Of a stretch of 64,000 nt of DNA, positions 44,373-54,189 are shown one piece after another. The notes below the pieces were generated by a model that saw nothing but the letters and a program-made list of their open reading frames with translations, was not told the DNA's origin and made no database searches. The stretch spans positions 1 through 64,000 of the forward strand of contig NZ_CAMCWY010000004.1 of assembly GCF_945882965.1 (NCBI RefSeq), given 5' to 3'. This stretch comes from Sphingorhabdus sp. EL138. GTDB lineage: Bacteria > Pseudomonadota > Alphaproteobacteria > Sphingomonadales > Sphingomonadaceae. Numbering within the stretch: the stretch's first letter is position 1; each line of letters starts with the position of its first letter. The position numbers and the translations under genes were made by a program.

Positions 44373-45728
44373 TTAGCGGCGGCGTTTCTTTAACTGCGCA
44401 AGCTTGGCTTCGGCCACCATATTGATATCTTGTGCACGGATCCAATCGGGCGAGTATTCCGGCAACCCCGCCATTGCGGTTTGCGCGTTGGGCAAAGCAA
44501 ACTGTGGCGCGCCCTCCATCATATAGCGTTCTGCGCTGGCGAGTGCGGCGCGCGCCGTATCCCCTTTTTGTGCATAGACGACGCCAAGCTGATACCATGC
44601 AAATGGATTTTGGTTGTCTTTGGCCACTGCCGCTTTCAACACTTGCGCAGCTTCATCAAGCTGCTTTTTATCTTCCGTAGCGATCAAGGCATGTCCGAAT
44701 ATCGCGGCGATTAATGGTTGGTTTCCGGTCAGGTTTACCGCTTTGCGCAACGGCACAATCGCATCGGCAGGACGCCCAGATTCCAGCAATATCTGCCCAT
44801 ATAGTTCGAGGAAATAGGGATCGTCGGGTGCTGAGGCGACAAGGGCGGATGATTCATCCAGCGCCTTTTGCGGATAAGCGGACTTGTGCCAAGCATAAGC
44901 GCGCGCATAGCGGGCAGGCACCGATGTGTCGGGCTCTGGATAATCACGCATCGTGGCTGTGGGGTCAGCAAGATAGCCCGTCAGTTTTGCCTTAACGCGT
45001 TTGAAATCGCTTTCCCATTTGGGGTTTATCGGCGCGTTCCACGCAGGGTCGGCGGAATAGGTGTCCTCCAGCACCGAAATACGCTCACCGGATAATGGGT
45101 GCGTGCGGCCGTAGCTGTCCTCTTGCGGGATACCGAGGCGGAATTCAAAATTCTGCAGCTTTTTGAAAAAGCTGATCGAACCGCGGCCTGATATCCCTGC
45201 CTTGGAAAGATATTGTGCGCCCGATGCATCGGCTGTGCCCTCTTGCCCGCGGCTAAACGCCAAGAATTTTCCCATAGCGGCCTGTTGCCCCGCCGACAAT
45301 ATGCCCATGCCCGCTTCGCCTGCACCAGCAGCGATGGCCGCTGCTGCGAGAATGAGGCTAGCGATGCTGATACCGCTCGCCACGGCGATGCCTTCGTTAA
45401 ACCGCACGACATGCCCGCCAACGACATGGCCAAGCTCATGCGCGATCACGCCTTGGACTTCATTTGCGGACGTTGAGGCATCGATCAAGCCGCTGTGGAT
45501 GTACACCGCTTGGCCACCGGCGACAAAGGCGTTGACCGACTTGTCGTTGATCAGGATGATGTCAACGTTTTTGGGATCAAGCCCAGCTGCCTCAATCAAA
45601 GGCGCGGAAATCTCATCGAGAAAAGCCTCGGTCTCTGCATCGCGCAAAATAGACTGCGCCATGGCGGGGCGCACGGACACCAGAGCTGCAAGGAACAGGA
45701 TGAATGCTGTCCGGACGGCACGAAACAT
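44373..45728 (-). CDS. M48 family metalloprotease with TPR repeats (BepA/YfgC-like)
   Basis: A 451-residue periplasmic zinc protease resembling BepA, which assists or degrades outer-membrane proteins. Signal peptide about 1-24 (ending PAMA). The zinc motif HELGH is at 97-101, followed by GGHVVRF and the later zinc-ligand region GQEGTADASG. The M48 domain ends near 250; the rest (about 270-451) holds several TPR-like helical pairs. I start at the ATG at 45728 (MFRAVRTAF), preceded by GGA at 7 bases; an ATG at 45740 is four codons upstream. It lies 40 bases before the DsbA-like gene on the same strand, a likely operon. Confidence 0.9.
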   Translation of the reverse strand: MFRAVRTAFILFLAALVSVRPAMAQSILRDAETEAFLDEISAPLIEAAGLDPKNVDIILINDKSVNAFVAGGQAVYIHSGLIDASTSANEVQGVIAHELGHVVGGHVVRFNEGIAVASGISIASLILAAAAIAAGAGEAGMGILSAGQQAAMGKFLAFSRGQEGTADASGAQYLSKAGISGRGSISFFKKLQNFEFRLGIPQEDSYGRTHPLSGERISVLEDTYSADPAWNAPINPKWESDFKRVKAKLTGYLADPTATMRDYPEPDTSVPARYARAYAWHKSAYPQKALDESSALVASAPDDPYFLELYGQILLESGRPADAIVPLRKAVNLTGNQPLIAAIFGHALIATEDKKQLDEAAQVLKAAVAKDNQNPFAWYQLGVVYAQKGDTARAALASAERYMMEGAPQFALPNAQTAMAGLPEYSPDWIRAQDINMVAEAKLAQLKKRRR

Positions 45729-45799
45729 GAAGTTATCCATATCCAGTGAATGGCCCGAACTGCATGAACGCGCAATGAAGAAAATAGACAAAAGAAAAG

Positions 45800-45824
45800 C
45801 CCCGCCGGTTTGTGACCGGCGGGG
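45800..45824 (-). terminator. Terminator of rne
   Basis: On the minus strand after the rne stop (45852): a perfect 10-base stem CCCCGCCGGT/ACCGGCGGGG with a 5-base loop, then CTTTTCTTTTG. It separates rne from the M48 gene. Confidence 0.85.
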
Positions 45825-45851
45825 TTATGTTATCTTTATAAGAGCGGCGTC

Positions 45852-48470
45852 TTAACCGAAGGTGCGTTGCCACCAACCCGTGCGGGGCGTGCCGTCATCA
45901 GGCGCATCGTCCGTTTGCGTGGATGCTTCATCTTTTGCTACATCCTTTGCGGCGGCTTTCTTGCGTGGGGCCTTGGCTTTGGGGGCCTCACCAGCTTCTT
46001 CGGTTGCGGTTTCCGCAGCAGGCGGTGTTGCCTTTACCTTGGCGCGTGGCTTGGCCGGGGCCTTTACCTTTGCAGCAGCAACTTCGTCTGACGCTTCTGG
46101 AGCCTTGGTGGCTGGCGCATCGGCTGTCGCTTCAACCTTAACGGCATCGACCTTTGGTTTGGCACGGCTGCGGCGCTTTGGCTTGGCATCTGCTTCTTGC
46201 ACAGCTTCTGGGACTGCAGACGATTCGGCTTCGGCAGGTGCTGACGTGTCAACAATCGCATCAACGCCGGTTTCCTGACGGTCACGGTCCCTGCCACCAC
46301 GACGTCCGCGACGTGCTTTTGGCTTGGCTTCCGCATCAGCTTCGGGGGCTTGAGCGACATCACTGCCTTCAGAACTTTCCGCAGCACCTGCATTTTCGCC
46401 TCCAACGGCACCCTCAACTTCAGGGCGGCCATCACGGTCGCGACCCTTGCCACCTCGGCGACCACGACGACGCTTGCGTTTACGACCTTCGCCGCCTTCG
46501 CCTTCTTCGCGTGGGCTCTCTTCTCGGGCACGACGTGGCTCACGAGCGGTTTCCTCGACTTCTTCAACCTCATCGTCGAAATCTTCGATGTCGTCTTCAA
46601 TGTCATCATCGTCGAGATCGATAATCGGCGAGAGTTCCACCGGACGATCTGGACGCGGGCCGGAACTGGAAACAGCAAGCTTTGCGCCCTCGGTCTCGCC
46701 ATTGGGCACGATCAGCACGCGAACATGATAGCGATCTTCGATCGCCGCCAATTCGGCACGCTTGTTGTTGAGGCAATAGATGGTCGCCTCTTGGCTTGCT
46801 TGCAACACGATCTGGTTGCCTTGACCCTTTGCCGCTTCGTCTTCGATAAGGCGCAGTGCGGACAATGCGGCCGACGACGCGGTGCGGACAAGGCCAGTGC
46901 CTTCACAATGCGGACATTCGCGGGTTGATGCCTCCAGCACGCCCGTGCGCAGACGCTGACGGCTCATTTCCATCAGTCCAAAGCTGGAAATACGACCGAC
47001 TTGAATGCGGGCGCGATCATGCTTCAACGCTTCTTTCATTGCACGCTCGACTTTGCGGGCGTTCGAATGATGCTCCATATCGATGAAGTCGATGACCACA
47101 AGGCCGGCCATATCGCGCAAGCGCAACTGACGGGCAATCTCGCGCGCAGCTTCCAAATTGGTTGAAAGCGCGGTTTGTTCAATGCCATGTTCTTTGGTCG
47201 AACGGCCTGAGTTGATGTCGATCGAGACCAATGCTTCGGTCGGGTTGATAACAATATAGCCGCCGGATTTTAACTGGACGACCGGTTGATACATCGCATT
47301 CAACTGATCTTCGACATGGTAACGCTGGAACAAGGGAACTGGGTCGGCATAATGCTGCACACGCTTTGCGTGGCTTGGCATAAGCAACTTCATAAAGTCC
47401 TTGGCAGCCTTATACCCGTCGGGTCCTTCAACGAACACCTCATCAATATCCTTATTATAGATATCACGGATGGCGCGTTTAATAAGGTCGCTGTCGGTGT
47501 GGATCAGCATGGGCGCAGCACCGCGCAGCGTGCGCTCACGGATTTCGTCCCACAGGCGTGCCAGATAATCAAAATCACGCTTGATTTCAGGCTTCGTCCG
47601 GGCAAGCCCAGCGGTCCGGATGATGCAACCCATGGTTGATGGCAACGTCAGATCAGAAATAATCGTCTTCAAACGCTTACGGTCGGCTGCGCTGTGGATT
47701 TTACGGCTGATGCCACCGCCATGCGACGTGTTTGGCATCAAGACGCAATAACGGCCTGCAAGGCTCAGATATGTCGTAAGCGCAGCGCCCTTATTTCCGC
47801 GTTCTTCCTTAACGACTTGAACGAGCAAAACCTGACGACGATGAATGACGTCCTGGATTTTGTACCGGCGGCGCAAGTTCATCCGCTTTGCGCGGACTTC
47901 GTCGCTTGCCTTTGGCGCGCGGCCTTCGCCACTTCGGCGACCACGACGACGACGGTTGTTGCGGCCATTTTCGCCACGTTCGTTCTCGTCCGAATCGTCG
48001 CCATTGCCGCCAAGATCGGGTTCTTCACCCTCCGTCATGTCGATGGTGTCGATGCTATCATCGCTATCGACTTCGATGAGGTCGTTGGCGTCGTCGTCAC
48101 GTTCCGACGAACCTTGCATGATATCCGAAGGCTCGTCGCTCTCCTCTTCTTCCTGCTCACGCAGTGCAGCTTCTTCAGCAGCAGCTTCGGCTTCTTCGGC
48201 CAATAACCTGTCGCGGTCTTCGCGCGGGATCTGGTAATAATCGGGGTGAATTTCGGCAAACGCCAAAAATCCGTGGCGGTTGCCGCCATAATCGACGAAT
48301 GCCGCCTGAAGCGATGGTTCGACCCTAGTTACTTTTGCGAGGTAGATATTGCCTTTGATCTGCTTGTGCTCGGCAGACTCAAAATCGAATTCCTCAATCT
48401 GGTTTCCTGTTACGACTGCGACCCGGGTCTCTTCCCGGTGACGCGCGTCGATAAGCATACGCGTTGTCAT
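45852..48470 (-). CDS. rne: Ribonuclease E/G
   Basis: An endoribonuclease of 872 residues from the ATG at 48470. It has the S1 domain starting MTTRMLIDARHREETRVAVV, interrupted by an acidic/low-complexity insertion of about 100 residues (about 90-195), usual in alphaproteobacteria. Catalytic features: VSIDINSGRS and VVIDFIDMEHH (metal-binding Asp residues), the Zn-link CPHCEGTG and the following small domain. The C-terminal ~270 residues are disordered, Arg/Lys-rich (RKRKRRRGRR) with Ala/Glu/Pro-rich stretches, the scaffold arm for a degradosome. GGAG lies 8 bases before the ATG. Seven codons of the open frame upstream are dropped. Confidence 0.95.
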   Translation of the reverse strand: MTTRMLIDARHREETRVAVVTGNQIEEFDFESAEHKQIKGNIYLAKVTRVEPSLQAAFVDYGGNRHGFLAFAEIHPDYYQIPREDRDRLLAEEAEAAAEEAALREQEEEESDEPSDIMQGSSERDDDANDLIEVDSDDSIDTIDMTEGEEPDLGGNGDDSDENERGENGRNNRRRRGRRSGEGRAPKASDEVRAKRMNLRRRYKIQDVIHRRQVLLVQVVKEERGNKGAALTTYLSLAGRYCVLMPNTSHGGGISRKIHSAADRKRLKTIISDLTLPSTMGCIIRTAGLARTKPEIKRDFDYLARLWDEIRERTLRGAAPMLIHTDSDLIKRAIRDIYNKDIDEVFVEGPDGYKAAKDFMKLLMPSHAKRVQHYADPVPLFQRYHVEDQLNAMYQPVVQLKSGGYIVINPTEALVSIDINSGRSTKEHGIEQTALSTNLEAAREIARQLRLRDMAGLVVIDFIDMEHHSNARKVERAMKEALKHDRARIQVGRISSFGLMEMSRQRLRTGVLEASTRECPHCEGTGLVRTASSAALSALRLIEDEAAKGQGNQIVLQASQEATIYCLNNKRAELAAIEDRYHVRVLIVPNGETEGAKLAVSSSGPRPDRPVELSPIIDLDDDDIEDDIEDFDDEVEEVEETAREPRRAREESPREEGEGGEGRKRKRRRGRRGGKGRDRDGRPEVEGAVGGENAGAAESSEGSDVAQAPEADAEAKPKARRGRRGGRDRDRQETGVDAIVDTSAPAEAESSAVPEAVQEADAKPKRRSRAKPKVDAVKVEATADAPATKAPEASDEVAAAKVKAPAKPRAKVKATPPAAETATEEAGEAPKAKAPRKKAAAKDVAKDEASTQTDDAPDDGTPRTGWWQRTFG

Positions 48471-49089
48471 GTAATTTACTCCAGCGAGCACGGCAGCCGA
48501 TTGTTAGCCGAGGGCCGCTCGCTTCATTGTTGGTACGTTGCCGGACCGGACGCAAAGCGTTCCTGTCGGCATAGCGATTTGGTGGAAATGTTAAAAATGC
48601 GTCTGCTGCTTGTGCATGGCGGGCGTGTATCGCGCGCGCTTGATTTCCAACCCATGCGCCATGCCCTAACTGGGCGGCGTTGGTGGAAATATCATGCCTC
48701 ATGTAGCGTCAACCTGTTAAATTGCCGAGCGTAAACACCGAACGGCGGACTATAGGGGCATTCATTATAATTCCCTGTAGTTAATCGCTAGCACTCCTGC
48801 ATGTTTTCGGCAAGAGCAACCCGCGATTTAGCTTGGAACAACGGCTCATGGAGCGTTTTTATCAAAATATTGATTGGCAGGGGCCTTGACCCAAAGCAAT
48901 GCAGCGGTTCTACGTGTCCTGTCGTTGGTCGCAGGACAGCGCAAGGTCGCACGGACATTGTCCAATGCCATTCAAGTCCATTTCGCACGGCGGATTGTGT
49001 CACGTTAAAAGGGTGTGTGGCCAAATTTGCGTCCATTTGCTGATTTAGATTCTGGACCTGTCCGGCAAATCGGCTAGACAGGGCCTGCA
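48471..49089. other. Divergent intergenic region, rne leader / PBP1A
   Basis: 619 bases without a credible gene. It holds the leader of rne and the promoter of the PBP1A gene. RNase E commonly controls its own mRNA through a long leader, and the size fits. No small protein could be supported on either strand. Confidence 0.5.
48764..48769 (-). promoter_or_regulatory. Possible -10 box of rne
   Basis: A perfect TATAAT on the minus strand with no good -35 at 16-18 bases. If used, transcription would begin near 48757 and give rne a leader of about 285 bases. Confidence 0.3.
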
Positions 49090-51606
49090 ATGGATACCAA
49101 GCCCCCACCTGCCGAAGCCCCGACGACGATCAGTTACTGGCTGAAACGCTACGCCGAAAGTTTTCTGACCCGCTGGCAGGGATATTGGCAAAGCAAGCGT
49201 TTTCGTTTGGCCACTTACGCCGCAGGTGCGCTGTTCGTTCTGTTCCTGTTATTCTGGGCGTTGTTTGCCCGTAACCTGCCTGATGCAGAGGCGCTGATCG
49301 AATATAAATCGACGCTGCCAACGGTGGTGCGCGATTTTAACGGAGAGCCTTTTCACAGTTACGCCCGGGAACGTCGCGTTCAATTGGAATATGCTGATTT
49401 CCCGAAAACCTTGGTACATGCCTATCTCGCGGCGGAAGACAAAACGTTTTTCAGCCATGGCGGCATTGACTATCCCGGTATCGCGTCAGCCATTTTCGAC
49501 AATATTTTTAGCGACAAGCGGGCGCGTGGCGCATCGACGATCACACAACAGGTGGCGAAAAACCTGCTGTTGACCAACGAGTATAGTTACACCCGCAAGG
49601 TCAAAGAGGCGATCTTGGCCAGGCGCATTGAAAACGCGCTGACCAAGCCTCAGATTTTGTCGCTCTACCTCAATGAAATCGCGCTTGGGCGGCAGGCATT
49701 TGGCGTTGAGGCTGCAGCACAGGCTTATTTCGGAAAAAGCGTTGATCAGCTTTTACTGCATGAAATGGCGTTTCTGGCCATTCTACCAAAGGCGCCGGAA
49801 CGCTATGGGCGCGCCAAAAATGCTGACCTCGCCATGTCCCGGCGAAATTGGGTGCTTGGCGAAATGCGCGCAAACGGATGGATCACCGATGTGCAGCTTG
49901 CGACCGCGCGTGCCCAACCGCTTGGCCTTGTGACGCAACGCGGCACTGGTTATAAAAATGTTGGTGGTTATTTTGCAGAAGAAGTGCGTCGCCAGCTTAT
50001 AGAAAAATTTGGTGAAACCGACGAAGCGGGTCCCTACAGCGTATATTCGGGTGGGCTTTGGGTCCGGTCGTCCATGCATCCCCAACATCAACTTGCGGCG
50101 ACCAAGGCGTTGCGTGACGGCTTGCTGCGCTACAACGCTGGCAAGGCTTGGAAAGCCAATTTGGGCACAATTGATGTAACCGACGACAAATGGCCATCCC
50201 GCTTTGCATCGACCAATATTGGCATCGATTACGCCAATTGGCGTGCTGGCGTTGCGCTGGGCAAGGGCCGCGTTGGATTTGCAGATGGTTCAACCGCGCG
50301 CATTGACGGCGGCCCAGCCGCGATGAAGGCAGGCGACGTGATCGCCGTTGCCCCCAATGGCATCAACAGCTATGTGATCCGCAGCGTGCCAGAGGTCGGC
50401 GGCGGCATGGTCGTCCAAGACCCTTTCAACGGACGTGTGCTGGCGGTGCAGGGTGGTTTCGACAATCGTATATCCAGCTTCAACCGGGCTACACAGGCAC
50501 AGCGGCAGCCCGGATCGACCATTAAACCCTTTGTCTACGCAACTGCGCTCGACAATGGAATGACGCCCACATCGATTATCGTCGATAGTCCCTATTGCGT
50601 CTGGCAAGGTGCGAACTTAGGCCAAAAATGCTTTCGCAATTTCACAGGTAGCGGGGCAGGGCCGCAGACGATGCGTTGGGGCCTTGAACAATCACGCAAC
50701 CTGATGACGGTCCGAGCGGCAGCTGAATCGGGTATGGGCAATGTGACCGACACCTTACGGGCCTTGTCGATTGGCGATTATCCCGATTATCTTTCTTACG
50801 CGCTGGGTGCAGGCGATACGACAGTGTTGAAGATGGTCAACGCCTATTCGATGCTAGTCAATCAGGGCCGTGAATTAAAGCCGACGTTCATTGATTTCGC
50901 GCAAAATCGCAAAGGCAAGGTTATTTGGCCGGCCAAGTGGAAGCCTTGCATGGGTTGCCGTGCGCCCGATTGGAATGGCCGGCCAATGCCGCGCTTCACA
51001 GCTACGGGCAAGCAAGTCATGGACCCGATCACCGCGTATCAAGTCGTGCATATGTTGGAAGGCGTGGTTGCGCGCGGCACTGCCGTCACCTTGCGCGAAC
51101 TTGACCGACCATTGTTCGGTAAAACCGGAACAACCACGGGCCCGACAAATGTCTGGTTCGTTGGCGGATCACCGCATTTGGTAGCTGGCGTTTATCTGGG
51201 CTTTGACCAACCGCGCAATATGGGCGGATATGCCCAGGGAAGCTCACTTGCTGCGCCCATTTTCAAACAGTTTGCACGCACGGCGATGGCCGATATGCCG
51301 AAGACACCGTTCATCGCGCCTGTCGGAACACGGCTTGTCCGCGTGGATCGCAGGAGTGGCAAGCGAGTCTATGGTGCTTGGCCGAGTGATGACCCGCTAA
51401 GCCTCGTGATCTGGGAGGCGTTCAAGGCCGAGACGGAGCCAAAGCGCTCTATCCGTCAGGAGGAACTGGCTGCGCGGGGCGACAAGCCAAAGAAAGCGAC
51501 TGAAACGCAGTCTGATGGCGCTGCTGGCGCGGCCAATGCCCCAAGCGCAAGCGTCGGGACAAAGCGCGACCAGGAGTTTATCCAGCAAGAGGGCGGAATT
51601 TATTAG
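49090..51606 (+). CDS. mrcA: Penicillin-binding protein 1A (bifunctional transglycosylase/transpeptidase)
   Basis: An 838-residue inner-membrane enzyme polymerising and crosslinking peptidoglycan. A cytoplasmic tail and one membrane segment (about 40-60) precede the GT51 domain with AAEDKTFFSHGGID (catalytic E116), GASTITQQVAKNLLL and KEAILARRIENAL. The transpeptidase has the S-x-x-K STIK at 476-479 and KTGTT at 678-682. An OB-like insertion lies between (about 340-430). The C-terminus is a long Lys/Glu/Ala-rich tail. A TTAGGGTCAGGACCTAG motif follows the stop. Confidence 0.95.
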   Translation: MDTKPPPAEAPTTISYWLKRYAESFLTRWQGYWQSKRFRLATYAAGALFVLFLLFWALFARNLPDAEALIEYKSTLPTVVRDFNGEPFHSYARERRVQLEYADFPKTLVHAYLAAEDKTFFSHGGIDYPGIASAIFDNIFSDKRARGASTITQQVAKNLLLTNEYSYTRKVKEAILARRIENALTKPQILSLYLNEIALGRQAFGVEAAAQAYFGKSVDQLLLHEMAFLAILPKAPERYGRAKNADLAMSRRNWVLGEMRANGWITDVQLATARAQPLGLVTQRGTGYKNVGGYFAEEVRRQLIEKFGETDEAGPYSVYSGGLWVRSSMHPQHQLAATKALRDGLLRYNAGKAWKANLGTIDVTDDKWPSRFASTNIGIDYANWRAGVALGKGRVGFADGSTARIDGGPAAMKAGDVIAVAPNGINSYVIRSVPEVGGGMVVQDPFNGRVLAVQGGFDNRISSFNRATQAQRQPGSTIKPFVYATALDNGMTPTSIIVDSPYCVWQGANLGQKCFRNFTGSGAGPQTMRWGLEQSRNLMTVRAAAESGMGNVTDTLRALSIGDYPDYLSYALGAGDTTVLKMVNAYSMLVNQGRELKPTFIDFAQNRKGKVIWPAKWKPCMGCRAPDWNGRPMPRFTATGKQVMDPITAYQVVHMLEGVVARGTAVTLRELDRPLFGKTGTTTGPTNVWFVGGSPHLVAGVYLGFDQPRNMGGYAQGSSLAAPIFKQFARTAMADMPKTPFIAPVGTRLVRVDRRSGKRVYGAWPSDDPLSLVIWEAFKAETEPKRSIRQEELAARGDKPKKATETQSDGAAGAANAPSASVGTKRDQEFIQQEGGIY

Positions 51607-51615
51607 GTTCAGTGC

Positions 51616-51632
51616 TTAGGGTCAGGACCTAG
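51616..51632. repeat. Solo copy of the GGGTCAGGACC end motif
   Basis: Identical 17-mer to 18449-18465 (TTAGGGTCAGGACCTAG), nine bases after the PBP1A stop. No second, inverted end was found nearby, so it is not a full 265-bp element. Confidence 0.75.
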
Positions 51633-51737
51633 TAGATTTTGTGATGCGGCGGATAACTCTGGATATCGCTACCTTTGACTTGAGCGTCCAATCCGCTAAA
51701 GGCCGCGCCAGACCTTTTCATTCCCTTGGAGTTTCTT

Positions 51738-52865
51738 ATGCGCGCCGACGCAGAAGGCTATGTTGCCCGCATTGATGCCGCCCTTAACCTCGTCAAGATG
51801 TCGCTTGACTGGGATCGCGCTTTGCGCCGCTTGGATGAACTGAACGCCAAGGTTGAGGACCCGACCTTGTGGGATAATCCAAAAGCCGCTGAAGAAGTTA
51901 TGCGCGAACGCCGCCGTTTGGATGCGGCCATTGGCACTGTGCGCGAAATCGATGCCGACAAGGCAGGCACGGTTGAGTTAATCGAACTTGCCGAGATGGA
52001 AGGCGACGCCGAATTGGGCGATGAAGGCGCCGCTGCATTGAAAGCTTTGGCGAACCGGGCGGATCGCGACAAGGTTTCTGCATTGTTGTCGGGCGAAGCA
52101 GACAGCAACGACACCTTCATTGAAATTCACGCTGGCGCTGGTGGCACCGAGAGCCAGGACTGGGCCGAAATGCTGCAGCGGATGTATTATCGCTGGGCCG
52201 AACAACGCGGGTATAAGGTGGAGATGGTCGATTATCAGGCAGGTGATCAGGCAGGTATAAAATCCGCCACATTGCTGGTGAAGGGCGAGAATGCTTATGG
52301 CTATGCCAAGACCGAAAGCGGCGTCCACCGTTTGGTCCGCATTTCGCCTTATGACAGCGCGGCAAAGCGTCATACGAGCTTTTCCAGCGTCTGGGTATAT
52401 CCCGTCATCGACGATAATATCGACATTGAAATCAACGAAGGCGATTTGAAGATCGATACTTACCGCGCGTCTGGCGCAGGCGGGCAGCATGTTAACACGA
52501 CGGACTCAGCCGTCCGCATCACGCACAAACCATCGGGCATCGTCGTTGCCAGCCAGAACGACCGCAGCCAACACAAAAACCGCGCCACCGCGATGGGCAT
52601 GTTGAAGGCACGACTATACGAAGCCGAACTGCGCAAACGCGAAGAGGTCGCGAGCGGCGAATATGCGGCCAAGACCGAAATCGGTTGGGGCCATCAGATC
52701 CGCTCTTATGTGTTGCAACCCTATCAAATGGTCAAAGACCTGCGCACGGGAGTCACGTCGCCAACACCGGGCGACGTACTCGACGGCGACCTAGACAATT
52801 TCATCGCCGCCGCATTGGCACAGCGGGTTACAGGGGAAGCTGTCGCCGTTGAGGATGTGGATTAA
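51738..52865 (+). CDS. prfB: Peptide chain release factor 2
   Basis: RF2 ends translation at UGA and UAA. The 375-residue protein has GGQ at 248-250 (in GAGGQHVN) and the codon-reading region RISPYDS where E. coli has SPF. The ATG at 51738 has GGAG six bases upstream. There is no internal UGA frameshift near the start, so the programmed-frameshift autoregulation known in E. coli prfB is absent here. Confidence 0.95.
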   Translation: MRADAEGYVARIDAALNLVKMSLDWDRALRRLDELNAKVEDPTLWDNPKAAEEVMRERRRLDAAIGTVREIDADKAGTVELIELAEMEGDAELGDEGAAALKALANRADRDKVSALLSGEADSNDTFIEIHAGAGGTESQDWAEMLQRMYYRWAEQRGYKVEMVDYQAGDQAGIKSATLLVKGENAYGYAKTESGVHRLVRISPYDSAAKRHTSFSSVWVYPVIDDNIDIEINEGDLKIDTYRASGAGGQHVNTTDSAVRITHKPSGIVVASQNDRSQHKNRATAMGMLKARLYEAELRKREEVASGEYAAKTEIGWGHQIRSYVLQPYQMVKDLRTGVTSPTPGDVLDGDLDNFIAAALAQRVTGEAVAVEDVD

Positions 52866-53029
52866 CTTCCCGTCTGTTGGCCCGTCAGGCTGAACTCGTT
52901 TTAATAAGCTCCGCTCAACAATTGCTCCACGCTAAAAAGCTTAGTTGACGCTTGCGTCAAGTGCGTGGGCACCTTAGAAGACGCTGCTTAATTGGGCGGT
53001 TAAACGCCTATCGCAACGGAGCCCATTTC

Positions 53030-54187
53030 ATGACCGATACTCCCGCCAAATCCGGCCCGTTAAGTGGCATAAAGATTGTCGAACTATCTGGTATTGGGCC
53101 GGGGCCTTATGCGGGCCAGTTGCTGGCGGACATGGGTGCAGATGTGATTGTGATCGACAGGCCGGGTGGCGCAATCGTGCCCAAGGCCATTGATGCGCGT
53201 GGTAAAAAATCCATGATCCTTGATTTGAAGAAACCCGAAGCAGTTGCCGCATTGTTGAAGCTGGTTGAGTCTGCGGATGTCTTGATTGAAGGACTGCGGC
53301 CTGGCGTGACGGAACGGATGGGGGTTGGCCCTGATGTCTGTCACACGGTTAACCCTGCTCTTATTTATGGCCGGATGACTGGCTGGGGCCAAACGGGTCC
53401 GTGGAACCAAATGGCCGGACATGACATTAATTATATCGGCATGACGGGTGTTTTGAACGCGATTGGCAAGCATGGGCAGCCACCAGTTCCGCCGCTCAAT
53501 ATGGTCGGCGATTTTGGCGGCGGGTCGATGTTCCTCGTCAACGGTATCCTTGCCGCTTTGGTTGAACGCGCACGGACAGGTAAAGGCAATATAGTGGATG
53601 CGGCGATTGTTGATGGCACCAACAGCCTGATGAGCTTTGTCCATGGCATGGCTGGGCTTGGCCAGTGGCGTACGCAGCGTGCGGCAAATTTACTCGACGG
53701 GGCATCGCCATTCTACCGTTGTTATATGACATCGGACGGCAAGTTTATGGCCGCTGGTTGTATTGAACCACAGTTTTTCGCGGCGATGATGGATCGCTTA
53801 CCTATCGATAAAGATGCCTATGGCGGACAGCATGACCGGGCTGCTTGGGCTGATCAGCATGAAATGCTTGAAGACGTGTTCGCGACCAAAACGCGTGACG
53901 AATGGGAAGCGATTTTTGCCGGAACCGACGCGTGTGTTACGCCTGTGTTGGATTATGTCGAAGCGGCATCCCATCCCGCAAACGCCGCGCGGCAGGCCTT
54001 TGTGCAGGATGGTCGCTGGTTGCATCCGCAGCTTGCGCCGCGACTTGCAACGCAGCCACTGGCTACCCATTTCGATATTGCAACAAAAGGCGGCGATTAT
54101 GCCGACATCCTGACCGAGGCTGGACTCGGTGATCAAGAAATTTCCCAACTGATCGCGGCGGGAGCCGTGGTCGTAACCAAGGACTGA
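53030..54187 (+). CDS. CaiB/BaiF family CoA enzyme, alpha-methylacyl-CoA racemase-like
   Basis: A 385-residue class III CoA-transferase-fold enzyme. It matches alpha-methylacyl-CoA racemase: the GHDINY block places the catalytic His at 131 and the D161 in GDFGGG places the partner Asp. VDAAIVDGTNSL follows, as in AMACR. It would epimerise 2-methyl-branched acyl-CoA so that (S) forms enter beta-oxidation. A true CoA-transferase is less likely because the usual catalytic Asp context of that class differs. The ATG at 53030 has GGAG upstream. Two bases separate it from the thiolase gene. Confidence 0.87.
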   Translation: MTDTPAKSGPLSGIKIVELSGIGPGPYAGQLLADMGADVIVIDRPGGAIVPKAIDARGKKSMILDLKKPEAVAALLKLVESADVLIEGLRPGVTERMGVGPDVCHTVNPALIYGRMTGWGQTGPWNQMAGHDINYIGMTGVLNAIGKHGQPPVPPLNMVGDFGGGSMFLVNGILAALVERARTGKGNIVDAAIVDGTNSLMSFVHGMAGLGQWRTQRAANLLDGASPFYRCYMTSDGKFMAAGCIEPQFFAAMMDRLPIDKDAYGGQHDRAAWADQHEMLEDVFATKTRDEWEAIFAGTDACVTPVLDYVEAASHPANAARQAFVQDGRWLHPQLAPRLATQPLATHFDIATKGGDYADILTEAGLGDQEISQLIAAGAVVVTKD

Positions 54188-54189
54188 AT

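Noticed and set aside
45862-48206. Multiple plus-strand frames opposite rne
   Set aside because: Antisense shadows of the Ala/Glu/Arg-rich RNase E arms.
48394-48702. Minus-strand ORF just upstream of and overlapping rne
   Set aside because: Different frame from rne, low-complexity translation and no family; treated as leader.
51738-51830. Programmed frameshift in prfB
   Set aside because: The reading frame is continuous from the ATG with no internal UGA, so no frameshift is needed.
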